Of a stretch of 64,000 bases of DNA, positions 51,354 to 62,159 are shown piece by piece. The translations under genes were made by a program, and so were the position numbers. Under the pieces are notes generated by a model. It ran no database searches, had not been told where the DNA came from, and was given only the letters and a program-made list of their open reading frames with translations. This DNA comes from Leptodactylus fallax. Lineage: Eukaryota > Chordata > Amphibia > Anura > Leptodactylidae. How positions within the stretch are numbered: position 1 is the stretch's first letter; each line of letters starts with the position of its first letter. Where the stretch lies: positions 248,001 through 312,000 of the forward strand of contig CAMRHE010000507.1 in the NCBI GenBank assembly GCA_947044405.1. Direction: 5' to 3'.

Positions 51354-51777
51354 TGTGTCATCCTGTGAGAAGTGTCCTCTATAATGTCCTATATGTGTCC
51401 TCCTGTGAGATGTGTCCTCTATAATGTCCTATATGTGTCCTCCTGTGAGAAGTGTCCTCTATAATGTCCTATATGTGTCCTCCTGTGAGAAGTGTCCTCT
51501 ATAATGTCCTATATGTGTCCTCCTGTGAGAAGTGTCCTCTATAATGTCCTATATGTGTCCTCCTGTGAGAAGTGTCCTCTATAATGTCCTATATGTGTCC
51601 TCCTGTGAGATGTGTCCTCTATAATGTCCTATATGTGTCCTCCTGTGTGATGTGTTCTCTATAATGTCCTATATGTGTCCTCCTGTGAGATGTGTCCTCT
51701 ATAATGTCCTATATGTGTCATCCTGTTTGAAATCTCATCTATCATGTCCTTTACATGTCATCCTGTTGCAGGAGAGA
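51354..51777. repeat. 40-bp minisatellite, block 1
   Basis: About ten copies at exact 40-bp spacing of tgtcctcctgtgagaagtg plus tcctctataatgtcctatatg. The right-most copies drift towards the tgtcatcctgtgtgatgtct form seen in later blocks. A LINE fragment follows. Confidence 0.93.
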
Positions 51778-53283
51778 TGAGAGCGGTGAAATAGGCTTGT
51801 TTCACAAGGTAAAGGGCAGAATTATAGGTTTTAAGCATAAATTTAAAGTGGAGGAAGTCTGCAGGTGTACGTGATTTTCTCCACAGACATTCAGAACACC
51901 TGGAGCACCGCTGAAGATAACACGTCTGTGGCGTGTGCCAGGGTTGCTGCCTCCTGCATCTAACTTTTGAAGTGGAGGGGGGGAGCCGCCTCATCCAGTG
52001 CACATTTAAGAGTTTCATTATAGTGACTGGTGGCCTGGTTGAGACAGGAGAGTGAAGAAATGGGGGACTGTAGGGTGTCTGAGAGGTGCTGGATGTCAAT
52101 AGCATGTAGATTCCTATATGTTTGATGGGTAGATGTGTCCTGTGAAGGAGAGAAAGTACTGATGGTGAGAGACAGAAGGTTATGATCATAGAGGGGCTGA
52201 GAAGAGTTAGTGAATATAGAAACTGTGAGGAGTCGATGGAAGACAAGATCAATGGTGTTGCCATCTACATGTGTGGCGGAAGAGGAAAGTTGTGAAAGAC
52301 CAAAAGCAGAGGTTATTGAGAGAAACTGAGGCAGCTGGGGAGACAGGGTGTCAGTGGGGATGTTAAAGTCACTCATGATGAGAGTAGGAATTTCAGTGGA
52401 TAAAAATAGGAGAAGCCAAGAAGCGAAGTGATCCAGAAATTGGTAGGATGAGCTAGGCGGACGGTAGATCTGATAGAAAAGTCTGATAGCATGAACCTCA
52501 AATGAGGGGAATGTGAGTGAGGGTACCAGTGAAATGAACTGAAAATTTCACTGCGATGATAGAAGTAACCCTACCCCTCCACCCTTCCTGTTGTTAGGCC
52601 TAGAAGTATGTGAGAAATGTAGGCTACCATGAGACAGAGCAGCAGGGGAGGCCGCATCAGACTACTGGATCCAAGTTTCAGTAAGGGCAAGCATGTTGAG
52701 AAATTTACTGAGGAATAATTCATTAATGTATTCTAGTTTGGTATACACTGAGCAGGCGTTCCAGAGAGAGCTGTTAAAAGAAACAGGAGAAAGATAAGGA
52801 GAGGGAACACAGTAAATATTGATGAGATTTGTAGGATTTCTATGTGTGCAGGAAGAGGAAATGTTAGGAAAAGAAAGAGGGCCAGGATTAGGAGAGATGT
52901 CGCCAGCAGCTAGGAGGAGCAAAATAGAAGGTGGTTCCATGATTTATGAGGACACTTGTGTTTAATTTCACTGCTAAGAGAAGTATAGGGATTGGGGTGG
53001 TTAAAGAGAGTGAAAAGTGTGTGAAAGCTGTACATGGTAAAAGGCAGAAGAGAAGGACTGATGTAGATAGTTTGCACTGGTGGTAGAGATGGAGGGGAGT
53101 TCTGCAGGAAGACAATTGCTAAGATAGTAAGTGACAGTGCAGCTCTATGATACCATTTTTAAAGCTTGTTGTTCTGGATTTAAGTTTATCTAGTGTTCTT
53201 CCATGGTTAGCTTGTCTAGTGCCCTGTCTAAGTGCCATGTATAAGTGCACTTTGTTTAATCTGCACTTAGGTTAAGATGGACG
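51778..53283 (-). mobile_element. CR1/L2-type LINE fragment, 5' part retained, inside the 40-bp array
   Basis: On the minus strand: an N-terminal leader, then GDISPNPGP, an endonuclease start and an endonuclease end. The 40-bp minisatellite flanks it on both sides, so it was inserted into the array or the array grew around it. The reverse transcriptase and 3' end are missing, so the retained part is the 5' half, the opposite of the usual 5' truncation. I found no target duplication. Confidence 0.8.
51960..52940 (-). pseudogene. LINE ORF2 endonuclease pseudogene (CR1/L2 type)
   Basis: Starts MEPPSILLLLAAGDISPNPG (52940). The GDxxxNPGP signature precedes the endonuclease in many CR1/L2/Rex-type LINEs. 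LWNACSVYTKLEYINELF and ALTETWIQ (Glu of the active site) follow before a stop near 52664. After a disrupted stretch containing KGGGVGLLLSS, a second frame resumes at 52376 with SDFNIPTD, then FGLSQ, THVDGNTIDLVF and DHNLLSLTIS, the C-terminal endonuclease motifs. That frame ends at 51960. At least one stop or frameshift separates the halves and no RT follows. Confidence 0.82.
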
Positions 53284-53471
53284 ATCCTCTATCATGTCCT
53301 ATACATGTCATCCTGTGTGATGTCTCCTCTATAATGTTCTGTACGTGTCATCCTGTGTGATGTCTCCTATATAATGTTCTGTACATGTCATCCTGTGTGA
53401 TGTGTCCTCTATAATGTCCTATACCTGTCATCCTGTGTGATGTCTCCTTTAACATGTCCTGCACATGTCAT
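53284..53471. repeat. 40-bp minisatellite, block 2
   Basis: About 4.5 copies of tgatgtctcctctataatgt plus tctgtacgtgtcatcctgtg, with point differences. Interrupted at 53472 by unrelated sequence. Confidence 0.9.
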
Positions 53472-54680
53472 AGCCGCAGAAGGAGGATGGGAGTAGTAGT
53501 GGTGGATGACAAGCCACCAGCTAGGCCGAGCACATTCAACCACTCTCTCCAGTTCTGCTCTAAGGCCGGACACCACTGAGGGGGGTCTTGCACCACTACC
53601 TGAAGGTGGTGGTAGTAGTTTTCCCCTGGGGTACTTCCAGTTGGAGAGGGGATCTCTCCTCTATGAGCTAGTGTGATGAAAGTTGCAGCATCCCAGAGGC
53701 TGCTACTTTAATTTGTTTGTTTGTGTGCCTCTGGGTTTTGTGTTGGTATGTCCCGTTTTATGTTAAATGTTGCAGCTTTTTCCTGTTGTTTCTCCCCTGC
53801 AGTGTTCAAACCTAACCTTGGTTTAGCTCTGGCCTATCACAGGCCAATGGAAGGGGTTGTGGGAGACTCCGTTTCCACGGTAACCGTTGGCCTGAGGGCA
53901 GTTTTAGTCAGTTTAGTGTGAGCAGTGGAACTGTCAGGGTGTGCAGAGTGTTCCTGCCCTCACAAGCTGAACTTAGACCAACGGTCAGCCATCACAGCCT
54001 CCAGGAGGATTATAATCGGCCCGAGAGACAGCCAGGAGTACTTTTTCGGCTGTCCATTATTGTGGATCTTTCCGGTGCCGTGCCAGGAGGAACAGAGACG
54101 ACCCTGACAGGAGGATCACGTCGGGCCTAGCAATTAGGTAACCAGAGCCCTGTCAGGCCTCCCTGTACCACCACTCTCCCTATCATCCATCTCTGGGAAA
54201 GGCACAAGAGGAGGAGTAGTAGCTGAATCTTCCTTCTTGGGGCTGTAGACAGTGTTAGGCCTCAGTTATTAGTGCTGGCCTGCACTGTCTCTACTACCAA
54301 CTGCTGGAGCAGACTGAGGCAATAACTGTTCCCTCAAGAGACCTAAGTATCCCAGAACCCGCCCAGTGCCCTGTCATAGGCCAGGACTGTACCAAGGGAT
54401 GAGGTTTGAAACACAAGGAGGAACTACAGGGAAAACAATGGGATAAGCTGCATAACAAAGTGACATAGAACATAGAAGATGGGACATACCAATATAACCC
54501 AGAGGAACAAGAGACGAACAATATATGGTACACAGAACATATAGACGGGACAGACCAACATAACCCAGAGGCACAAGAGACAAACAAATGTACATAGAAC
54601 ATATAGATAGGACAGACCAACATAACCCAGAGACACAACAGTCAAACACAATAAAAGCAGGAGCGCTCTGGGATGCTGCA
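53472..54680. mobile_element. 1.2 kb insertion of unknown type in the 40-bp array
   Basis: It separates two minisatellite blocks, with tcat on both sides (53468-53471 and 54681-54684). The right end ctctgggatgctgca (54666-54680) is the exact complement of tgcagcatcccagag at 53684-53698, and the matching continues imperfectly for ~14 more bases. This suggests an inverted-repeat element from 53684 to 54680, but the left 212 bp are unexplained and no target duplication fits that start. Three direct copies of a ~65-bp segment (acataacccagagg core) lie at ~54460-54650. No protein motif seen. Confidence 0.5.
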
Positions 54681-54748
54681 TCATCCTGTGTGATATCTCC
54701 TCTATGATGTCTTATATGTATGATCCTGTGTGATGACTCCTCTATCAT
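54681..54748. repeat. 40-bp minisatellite, block 3
   Basis: Just under two copies of the tcatcctgtgtgatgtctcc type, ending in tcctctatcat, which is duplicated beyond the next insertion. Confidence 0.88.
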
Positions 54749-54865
54749 CCAGATAAATGCCAAGGATGAGGCAGTAGAGCGCTGGTCCAACTTGACAAAA
54801 TCTTTATTCCGAATGGGTGTAACACACAACAGGTTTCGGGAGAAGCCCTTTCTCAAGTGTGCATA
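54749..54865 (-). mobile_element. 117-bp retroelement tail, Penelope-like
   Basis: Flanked by the 11-bp duplication tcctctatcat (54738-54748 and 54866-54876). On the minus strand it contains cttgagaaagggcttctccc then gaaacctg and later ggaataaagattttgtcaag. A gagaaaggg...cccgaaac stem followed by an AATAAA-containing tail resembles the 3' ends of Penelope-like (Neptune) elements in amphibians and fish, which carry hammerhead-type motifs. The class assignment is from memory and tentative; the insertion boundaries are firm. Confidence 0.6.
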
Positions 54866-55290
54866 TCCTCTATCATGTCCTGTACATGTCAAACTGTGAG
54901 ATGTTTCCTCTATAATGTCCTGTGCATGTCATCCTGTGTGATGTCTCCTCTATAATGTGCTATACGTGTCATTCTGTGTGATGTCTCCTCTATCATGTCC
55001 TGTATATGTCATCCTGTGTGATGTCTCCTCTATAATGTCTTGTACATGTCATCATGTGTGATATGTCCTCTATAATGTCCTGTTAGTATCATTCTATGTG
55101 ATGTCTCCTCTATAATGTCCTGTATATGTCATCCTGTGTAATGTATCCTCTTTCATGTCCTGTACATGTCCTCCTGTGTGATGTCTCCTCTTTCATGTCC
55201 TGTACATGTCATCCTGTGTGATGTCTCCTCTATAATGTGCTATACGTGTCATCCTGTGTGATGCCTCCTCTATCATGTCCTGTTCATCTC
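54866..55290. repeat. 40-bp minisatellite, block 4
   Basis: About ten copies of tgtcatcctgtgtgatgtct plus cctctataatgtcctgtaca with substitutions, decaying into unique sequence at ~55290. With blocks 1-3 this is one array broken by three insertions. Confidence 0.92.
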
Positions 55291-55559
55291 ACTTTCCTTT
55301 CTTCTGTAGTTTTCATCATTCTTTACCTTGTATTTCCCATCTTTAGAATGTTAGTCCTGACTTGTTCCTCAAAGCTCTCCACACTCCGGAGGATACTGAC
55401 ATACAGCTTTCCAGAGTCTGTGAAGGTAAGAAGAGAAAAAAACACACATCTAGGATTTATGTTTGGTGCCAGTGGGCGTCAGCTTCCCTTTAATGTTTTT
55501 TTTTTCCATATCATTTGTAAATATTACAAAACCTGCCACACTAAAAATAGGTTCCCTAG
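55291..55559. other. Unassigned sequence before the second LINE
   Basis: No repeat or coding motif recognised. A T-run lies at 55496-55505. Confidence 0.5.
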
Positions 55560-56389
55560 GGAGCGTGGCCTGAAGCTCGATGGTGTAGGTTGAACGGTAT
55601 CGGAGCTACGGCTCTGCATGGCTATTTTAGGACCTGTCTGCCTGCCACAGCTTTCCTGACCATGGGCAAGAGGATTCCCAAGAAGACTCTCCCCGGAAAC
55701 CCTTGCATTGGGGACCACAATAGCTCCATAGCGGAGTGCACAGCGCCACCAGCAACCTCCGGAGCATTTACCAAGAGCCTGCCCCATATCCTGGACTGTT
55801 CCCCTCTTCCTCAGCTACAGAGTGCCTGCGGCAGCGGTGATACTTGGCTACGCCGACTCCTCTATGCTGGCACTGGCACCATCTTCCCCTCCAGGCATCT
55901 CAGCAACTTGCTATGAAGCCCTAGGACCTTCACTCTGGATCTCCATCGCTTTTTAAGTTTGGTCCTGACCCCCTCCCCAGTGACTTTCAAGCGGCCCTCC
56001 ATGTTCCATTTCCTCCTGCTGGGGCACCCATTTCCACTTTAAGGGGACCCCCCCCCCAGCCCACTTACCTCCTGCCACTCCTACTGCTATCTGGACTGAG
56101 GACGGAGATTTAAGGGTGACCCTATCACTATCAGGAGTCAGACACTTTGGCTACCAAGTTGCCCCCTCCTCAGGCTCAGTCTCAGTAGTCAGACATTTTG
56201 GCTCAACTCCTGACAAAACAAGACTTTTAGTCGTTTAATGCTGAAGTCACAGAAACGTGCCGCACTGAAATTTCAGCGGTGATGACGAACCTCCACCACA
56301 TTACATCCAGGGTTGAAACCTTAGAGGAAGATCATGATGTTACAATGACTTACATCTCTTAGTTATAAGCGACGGTCCTCTCCCAATCC

Positions 56390-56873
56390 TCAGTGTTCAG
56401 AGACATCCACTGCCACCTGGAAGATCTTGACAACCAGGGGAAGGGGGTAACAATATTAGAGTCAAAGGCCTCCCTGATGCCAACGGAGAGGAGGACCTCC
56501 ACCCCACACTCAAAGCCATCTTCAACCTTCTTTTGCATGAACTTTCATCTCATAAGATCAAATTAAATAGGGAGCACAGAGCCCTCCACCCCAAAGGCAC
56601 AGGGGCTAATCCCTGGGATGTTATATGCTGTGTCCACAAGCAAGGCAAATGAGAGACTTTGAATTTGACAGGGTTAGAATCCAGCTGTTTCAGGACCTCT
56701 CATGGGTCACTCTTCAGAAGAGACGTCATCTCCGCCCCCTTCTCCAGCTACTGAGGGGCCATCAACTCCCTTATAGATGGGGGTTTCCCGTTGCTTTGAC
56801 AGCTCAACGAGACGGGCGCTCTGCCACCTTACGATCTTTCTCAGACCTGCACCTCTTCTGTGAGACCCTGTAA
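56390..56873 (+). pseudogene. LINE ORF1 pseudogene (C-terminal half)
   Basis: Traces of the coiled-coil/RRM junction (HLEDLDNQGK near 56415-56445) are followed in shifted frames by the C-terminal domain: FDRVRIQLFQDLSWVTLQKR, LLQLLRGHQLPYRWGFP and LRSFSDLHLFCETL (56650-56873). This parallels residues ~230-290 of the intact ORF1 protein at 44440-45486. It is inactivated by frameshifts. Confidence 0.78.
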
Positions 56874-57317
56874 ATCCCTCTCTTGGATTTGACGGACTGG
56901 GAACTGAGTCCCCCTCCTCCGTCACCACCTCACCTATGGCAATAGCAGAAACTAAAGTATTGGCAGCTGCCACTCCCACTACCATCTGCACAGAAGCCTT
57001 GAGTTGAATACCCTCCACCATGACTCTTATTTTGATGCCAGGACATTTAGTCCCTCTCAAACTTTACCTGGTTGCGGGTTCCCATTTCCGCTTATGCTGT
57101 TATGTTGTTGATCTAATGTTATCTCCAACTTCTCTTTGTCTCCCTTGTCTTTCCTTCCCTCCATCTCTGTCCCTGCTCCCCTTTCCCATCTAGTCTCAGA
57201 GATAGGCTGTTGTTTCTCATTAAGACCTGTGTCTCCCTGTGTGAATCCCTCCGACTCTTCGTGGATTGGGTGAGACCTACCCTTACACTTGCATTTCCCT
57301 TATTTTTTTATTTCCCA

Positions 57318-58080
57318 ATGGTTTTGTGTGTAACTTTGAATGTCAAAGGCCTAGTCATCTATTGGTATTCGAGCTTCAGTCCCTTCAAGCACATGTGGCA
57401 TTCCTGCAGGAAACCCACCATGACATTATTTCCATACCGCATAGTCAGCATTTCATAGTTGTCAGAGGGCTGAAGTGGCCATATTACTATCCTGTTCTTG
57501 TCCGATAACTTATTACTCACCTAGATCCCCAGGGTAGATATGTTATCCTAGAGGGTCTCCTCCATGGCCAGACTGTGGTTCTCTGCAGTGTCTATGCTCC
57601 GAATGTTTCTGCGTCGGGTCCTGAATCACTCCCGGTCTTACTCTAACCCGGCCTGACTACTTGGCGGAGATTTTAATATAATTTTTTTTTTTAACGAATG
57701 GATAGGCTGTCCTTGGATGATAGACCTCCACAGAATTCACAGTCTAGACTCGCTAGAGACTTCTTCTGACTGATTAGGTCCTATGCTCTCTATGATTTAT
57801 GGCATGTTGACAACCCCTCAGGTCACTCTTATACCTTCTTCACCCACCCCCATAACCTCCACACAAGAATTGACTACTTCTTTGGTAATGCCCTAGCTCT
57901 CCGTCTACTCACCAGAGAGGAAAATGGCCTCATTTCCTGGTCTGACCACATCTTGGTGACTGTGTCTCTTTCTCATGTTCCTGTCCCGTCTAGATGCTGC
58001 CTTTGGTGCCTCAATGAGGCCCTTCTTAAGACACCCTCCAGACTACTCTATGTGCCCACTTAAGCAATCACTTTAGGGAA
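57318..58080 (+). pseudogene. LINE ORF2 endonuclease pseudogene
   Basis: Begins CVTLNVKGL (57325-57351), shifts to SLQAHVAFLQETHHD, then in further frames SVYAPNVS, SYTFFTHPHNLHTRIDYFFG and SDHILVTVSL (~57940-57970). These are the N-, E- and SDH-containing blocks of an APE-type LINE endonuclease. Several stops and shifts make it a pseudogene. Confidence 0.8.
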
Positions 58081-58798
58081 AACGAGGGGTCTGTGCCTTC
58101 GGGAGCAGTCTCAAGGGAGGCCCACAAGGCAGTCATGCGGGGGCACTGCATTGCCCTAGTGACTCAACTTAAAAAGGGGCAGCCAGGGTATGAGCCATGG
58201 TGAATAAGATCCAGACATTTACCGCTCGCTTGACAGCCCGTCCTTCCCTCCCGGTCCTTCATTAGTTGATGGCTGCCCCAGCTGATTTAGTGAACAATAT
58301 GGTTCAATGTCTACTCCTTTACACTCTCCTATGCCACCTCCACCCCCATGTCGTACAAGATGCTGGTAGCTGCCCTCAACATCACCCTGAGGCTAATGCG
58401 ACAGCCTATTATGATTATTATACTAAACTATATAACCATTTCTAATTGGCATCCTGTCACCTACCCTCAGGGGTGCACCTCTAATGAAGCGAAGTGAGGC
58501 GGCCGCTTCAGGCGGCACTGTCCATCACTGTCTAGGGGGCGGCATTTTTTACTGTCTATTTAATGCAAACCAGCCCAGGACAGGCAGCTTTAAAAAAAAA
58601 ACAAAGCTGTGCGGGACCTGTCCTGGGCTGGCTTACAAGACATCTGCATTTCAGCGCAGGCGGCGATACAATGACGTTATCGCACCTCCAGCGCTGAGAC
58701 GCAGACGTCTTATGCACGGACAAGAAGAGGAGGCGGCGGCTCCATCAAAAGATCGCAGGTAGGTGAGGATAACTATTTTTTTATATATATATAAATAG

Positions 58799-58835
58799 GC
58801 CGTTACCTGCTGGAGCAACCCCAGCAGGTAACGGC
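58799..58835. repeat. Perfect 15-bp hairpin in the hAT element
   Basis: gccgttacctgctgg and ccagcaggtaacggc are exact complements around a 7-bp loop. A mutated version sits at ~36214-36252 in the other hAT-like element. Confidence 0.9.
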
Positions 58836-58964
58836 TTATTTACTTACCTACCCCTGCTGCTGCTCAAGGCTGCCTCCTATGGGACGCAGAAGGGGGGAGC
58901 AGAAGTGGCTGTGAGCAGGAGCGGGGATTGGTAAGTGAGGTCGCAGGCCTCAAATACTACTATT

Positions 58965-59282
58965 ATTATACTCCGGGGTCTTTTCAGACCCGGAGTATAA
59001 TAATTGGTGACCCAGGGAAGGTGATAAACATAAAAACCAGTGTTACTCACCTCTCCTGCGATCCGGTGTTTGGTGACCTCCCAGGCGTCACGTGAGCCAG
59101 GCCGACGTCATTATGTCGTGATGCCAGCCTTGACCCACGTCAATTCTGTGCGACATTGAAGAGGGCCGAAAGCAGGGAGTGCACTGGAGCCCAGGTAAGT
59201 AACAGTGGTTTTTATGTTTGTCACCACCTGGGTCTCCGATCATTATACTCTGGGGTCTGAAAAGACCCCAGAGTATAATAAT
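58965..59282. repeat. Imperfect long hairpin core, third copy
   Basis: The left arm ggagtataataattggtgac ... ataaaaaccagtgttactca (to ~59055) pairs with the right arm gcccaggtaagtaacagtgg ... cattatactctggggtc (from ~59188). Arms are ~85 bp with few mismatches, and the spacer is ~135 bp and GC-rich. Each arm also contains a small palindrome around ggggtcttttcagacc. Confidence 0.85.
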
Positions 59283-59289
59283 AGTTCAT

Positions 59290-59640
59290 GGGTGGGTCAC
59301 TTTGGGGCATAATAACGTGTGCAGGGGCCACTATGAGGCATAATAGTGTGTGCGGGGGCTACTATGAAGCATAATACCGTGTTCAGGGGCCGCTGTGGGG
59401 CATAAGATCGTGTGCAGGGACCACTATGGGACTTAATACCGTGTGCAGGGGCCACTATGGGGCATAATAACATGTGCAGGGGCCACTATGGGGCATAATA
59501 CCGTGTGCAGGGGCCACTGCGGGGCATAATACCGAGTGCAGGGGCCGCTGCGGGGAATAATACCATGTGCAGGGGCCGCTGCGGGGCATAATACCATGTG
59601 TAGGGGCTAATGCAGAGGCATGGGGCTGCTGTGGGCCATA
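59290..59640. repeat. 31-bp tandem array, about 11 copies
   Basis: ggggcataataccgtgtgca plus ggggccactat at 31-bp spacing, with CpG-containing variants (accgtg, gccgctgcgggg). Same family as 36722-37246. Confidence 0.88.
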
Positions 59641-60708
59641 ATAGCGTGTAATACTGTATTAAGAAAAAAACCTACTCACCTGTCCCTTGTGCTTCGATGT
59701 CTCCTACCGCGGTCTGGTTCTGCTGCTCCGGTATTCTCTTCTTGCGGAAGTCCCCACCGCACATGACCGCTGAGGTCATTGACACGGGATGTCACAGTGC
59801 TGTGGGGAAGAAAACACCAGAGCAGCAGGACTGTAACGCGCTGGGAGACACCGAAGCACCTTCCCCAGCCTTATATTAAAAAAGTGGTTATGCTGGACAA
59901 CCCCTTTAAAGTGGCAATTGGCTTTATTAAAGGGGCTCTCCAGCTCATTTTTATTGATGATCTATCCTTAGGACAGATTATCAATAAGAGATTGGTAGAC
60001 CCCCCCCTTTGATCAGCTGTGTGAAGGGGCTATGGCGCCTGTTTATATCACACGCTGTCTGTTTATAGTGACCGTGTGATGTAATTACAGCCTTGTCACA
60101 TAGATGTATATAGGACAAAGCTGTAGTTACATTTCATGGCCGCTATGAGATGAATGACACTATGTAAACAGAGAAGCGGTCACAGTGCTTACACAGGTAC
60201 CATTCAAACAGTTGATTATTTTATTATTGACCTGGAAAGCCTTTTAATTAGGAAACCTGTGGGGCATTGATAAGGGGCACTATTTATACAGGGTATACAT
60301 GGACATTATTAATATAAAGATACACTTGGGAGTATTAGTCATTATGGGGGGTTATATCATATATTTTATAATTGGGGTAGCAGCAGAATGGGGGCTTTGT
60401 GTAGGTGAGGACAATGTGGGTTGGATGCCTGGAAAAGTGAGGAGCCAAAGATGTCTGTGCTGCAAACTTTACAGAGACAAGTCACAGCTGGAAGAAGTGG
60501 TCATGGCGGTCCAATGGGAAGAGAAGGGAAATGTGACCGATTAGTCAGAGACGTCACCTGTAAGTCACAAAATATTACTGCCCTGTATTCAGCTAAATGA
60601 TAGAGGATAAATACCTGAGTGATGGGGGTCTGTCTGCTGAGACCCCCACTGGGCCTGAGAATTGAGTTTTTTCCCCACACTGGGTGGGAATTCAGCCAGG
60701 CTGTGTCG

Positions 60709-60846
60709 CTTGTTGGATGGATGAACCCGCGTGGCTCTCCTTCACTTTGATGGGAGTGCCGACGATACCCGAAGTCCAGTACTCAGCTATCTGCGGCGCT
60801 CCTATTATAGAGAATGGGGGTCATGTGGGCTCGTCCATCCACCAAG
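60709..60846. repeat. Spaced inverted repeat, ~26-bp arms
   Basis: cttgttggatggatgaaccc (60709) faces its imperfect complement ggctcgtccatccaccaag (ending 60846), ~86 bp apart. It is probably part of a smaller inserted MITE inside the hAT element. Confidence 0.55.
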
Positions 60847-61159
60847 CAGAAGATGTGTGAAGTTATTGTCATTATTAATGCCGTGTTGTTGATCTGATAC
60901 TGAAGTAATACAGGAAGAAGAATTCTTAAAAACTGTTTCATAAGTTTGTGTATGTTTATTGTGCAACGATAACAACGTGTGAAGCTAGTAGCATGTAAAC
61001 TCAATTTTATATATATTTTTTTTTTTTTTGGGGGGGGGGTGTCTTTCTATAGTCCGCCTCAGGCAGCAAAGAGGCTAGGTTCACCACTGCCTACCCTACC
61101 TCCCACTAGAGGCCCTGACCTTCCTTAATGCCTCTTTTACTGATGAGCAGATGGCGGGG

Positions 61160-62117
61160 GTTCTGAAGAAATGAAAAAGCCCCGGGCCCTGATGGCTTTA
61201 CCTATTTATACTATAAGACTTTTGAAGCTGACCTTCTTCCCAACTTGAGAAGAATGTTAAACTCCTGCTTAGATGGCACCCCCATCCCACCATCGATGTT
61301 GCATTCCCATCTGACTCTCGTCCCTAAGCCTAATAAGGGCCCGCAGGAATGCTCTAGCTATAGACCTATTGCTCTATTAAATATGGATCTGAAACTATTT
61401 ACAAAGTTTCTAGTTAATCGATTGAATGGGCTTTCTTCTCTTGTCCATAAGGACCAGGTGGGTTTCATCCCCTGTCGTCAGCGGGGAGATAACACCAGAA
61501 GGACTGTGGATTTGAATGAGGTGACCAGCCATCATTCAACTCTTACCCTTCTCCTTGATGTGAAAAAGGCTTTTGACCATATTGACTGGTCCTTCTTGAT
61601 GGCTTCCCTAGAAGCCTTTGGTTTTCACAGGGCATATCTGCGGGTGATTAAGGCATTATACTCCTCCCCCAATCTTATGCGAACTCTCCATGATTATGGT
61701 CAATTATCTGGCTATAAGGTTAATCCCTCTAAGACAGAGGCCCTCCCACTGAATATTTCTCAGGCTTCCGTACAGCTATTACGCAGTAACTTTGATTTCC
61801 AATGGCGGGAACAGTCTCTTAAATATTTGGGGATTCATCTCTCCTCTTTCTACAGTACGGTCTGCTTTGTAAATTACCCTAGACTGTTCTGTGACCTTAA
61901 AATGCTGTTGGATAAGAGGCACCCCTTACATATCTCCCATTTAGGCTGGATCTCCGCAGTGAAAATGACCCTTCTCCCGAAGCTCTTATTCTTCTTTGAG
62001 AATCTCCCAGTAGCTAGGTCCCCAGAAATCCGCCAAACTGTTTCTTTACCCCTGCATGGCAGCCAAAACTCATACAGCACTACATTGGAAATCTGTCACT
62101 CCCCCGTCCAGTACTGA
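61160..62117 (+). pseudogene. LINE reverse transcriptase with the catalytic YxDD region deleted in frame
   Basis: An open stretch of over 300 codons: KAPGPDGF (61170-61197); HLTLVPKPNKGP and SSYRPIALLN; FTKFLVNRLN; HKDQVGFIP; and LLLDVKKAFDHIDWSFLM, which is RT block A with one catalytic Asp. After ALYSSPN it jumps straight to LMRTLHDYGQLSGYKVNPSK (~61676), a motif that normally lies beyond the catalytic F/YADD box. The GxxQGxPLSP block and the two Asp are therefore missing, with the frame kept. KYLGIHLS and the thumb region follow. The frame ends at 62117, earlier than in intact relatives. Confidence 0.88.
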
Positions 62118-62159
62118 CCTCCAGGCTCATGTCAAAGATTTCTGTAACCTATAATATTT

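Larger units (their letters stand above)
58468..61089. mobile_element. Non-autonomous hAT element, 2622 bp, inside the second LINE
   Basis: Starts CAGGGGTGCACCTCTAATG and ends with the complement of CAGTGGTGAACCTAG. It is flanked by the perfect 8-bp duplication cctaccct (58460-58467 and 61090-61097), and LINE sequence continues on both sides. No transposase is present. Contents: a short hairpin (58799-58835), the shared long hairpin core (58965-59282), a 31-bp array (59290-59640), a second tract with its own gtcacctgt...cacc-type GC-rich sequence (59680-59870), AT-rich unassigned sequence and a spaced inverted repeat (60709-60846). It appears to be a composite grown by acquiring other repeats. 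Confidence 0.93.

Noticed and set aside
51354..51777. CRISPR-like regular repeats
   Set aside because: The 40-bp units are contiguous with no unique spacers, and the genome is eukaryotic; it is a minisatellite.
53925..54130. Possible retroelement leader or gag start
   Set aside because: The sequence looks leader-like, but no gag/pol motif, primer site or LTR pair could be supported.
54294..54892. Overlapping 86-172-codon minus-strand frames
   Set aside because: Generated by three ~65-bp direct repeats; the repeated CLWVMLVCP-like phrases follow the DNA repeat.
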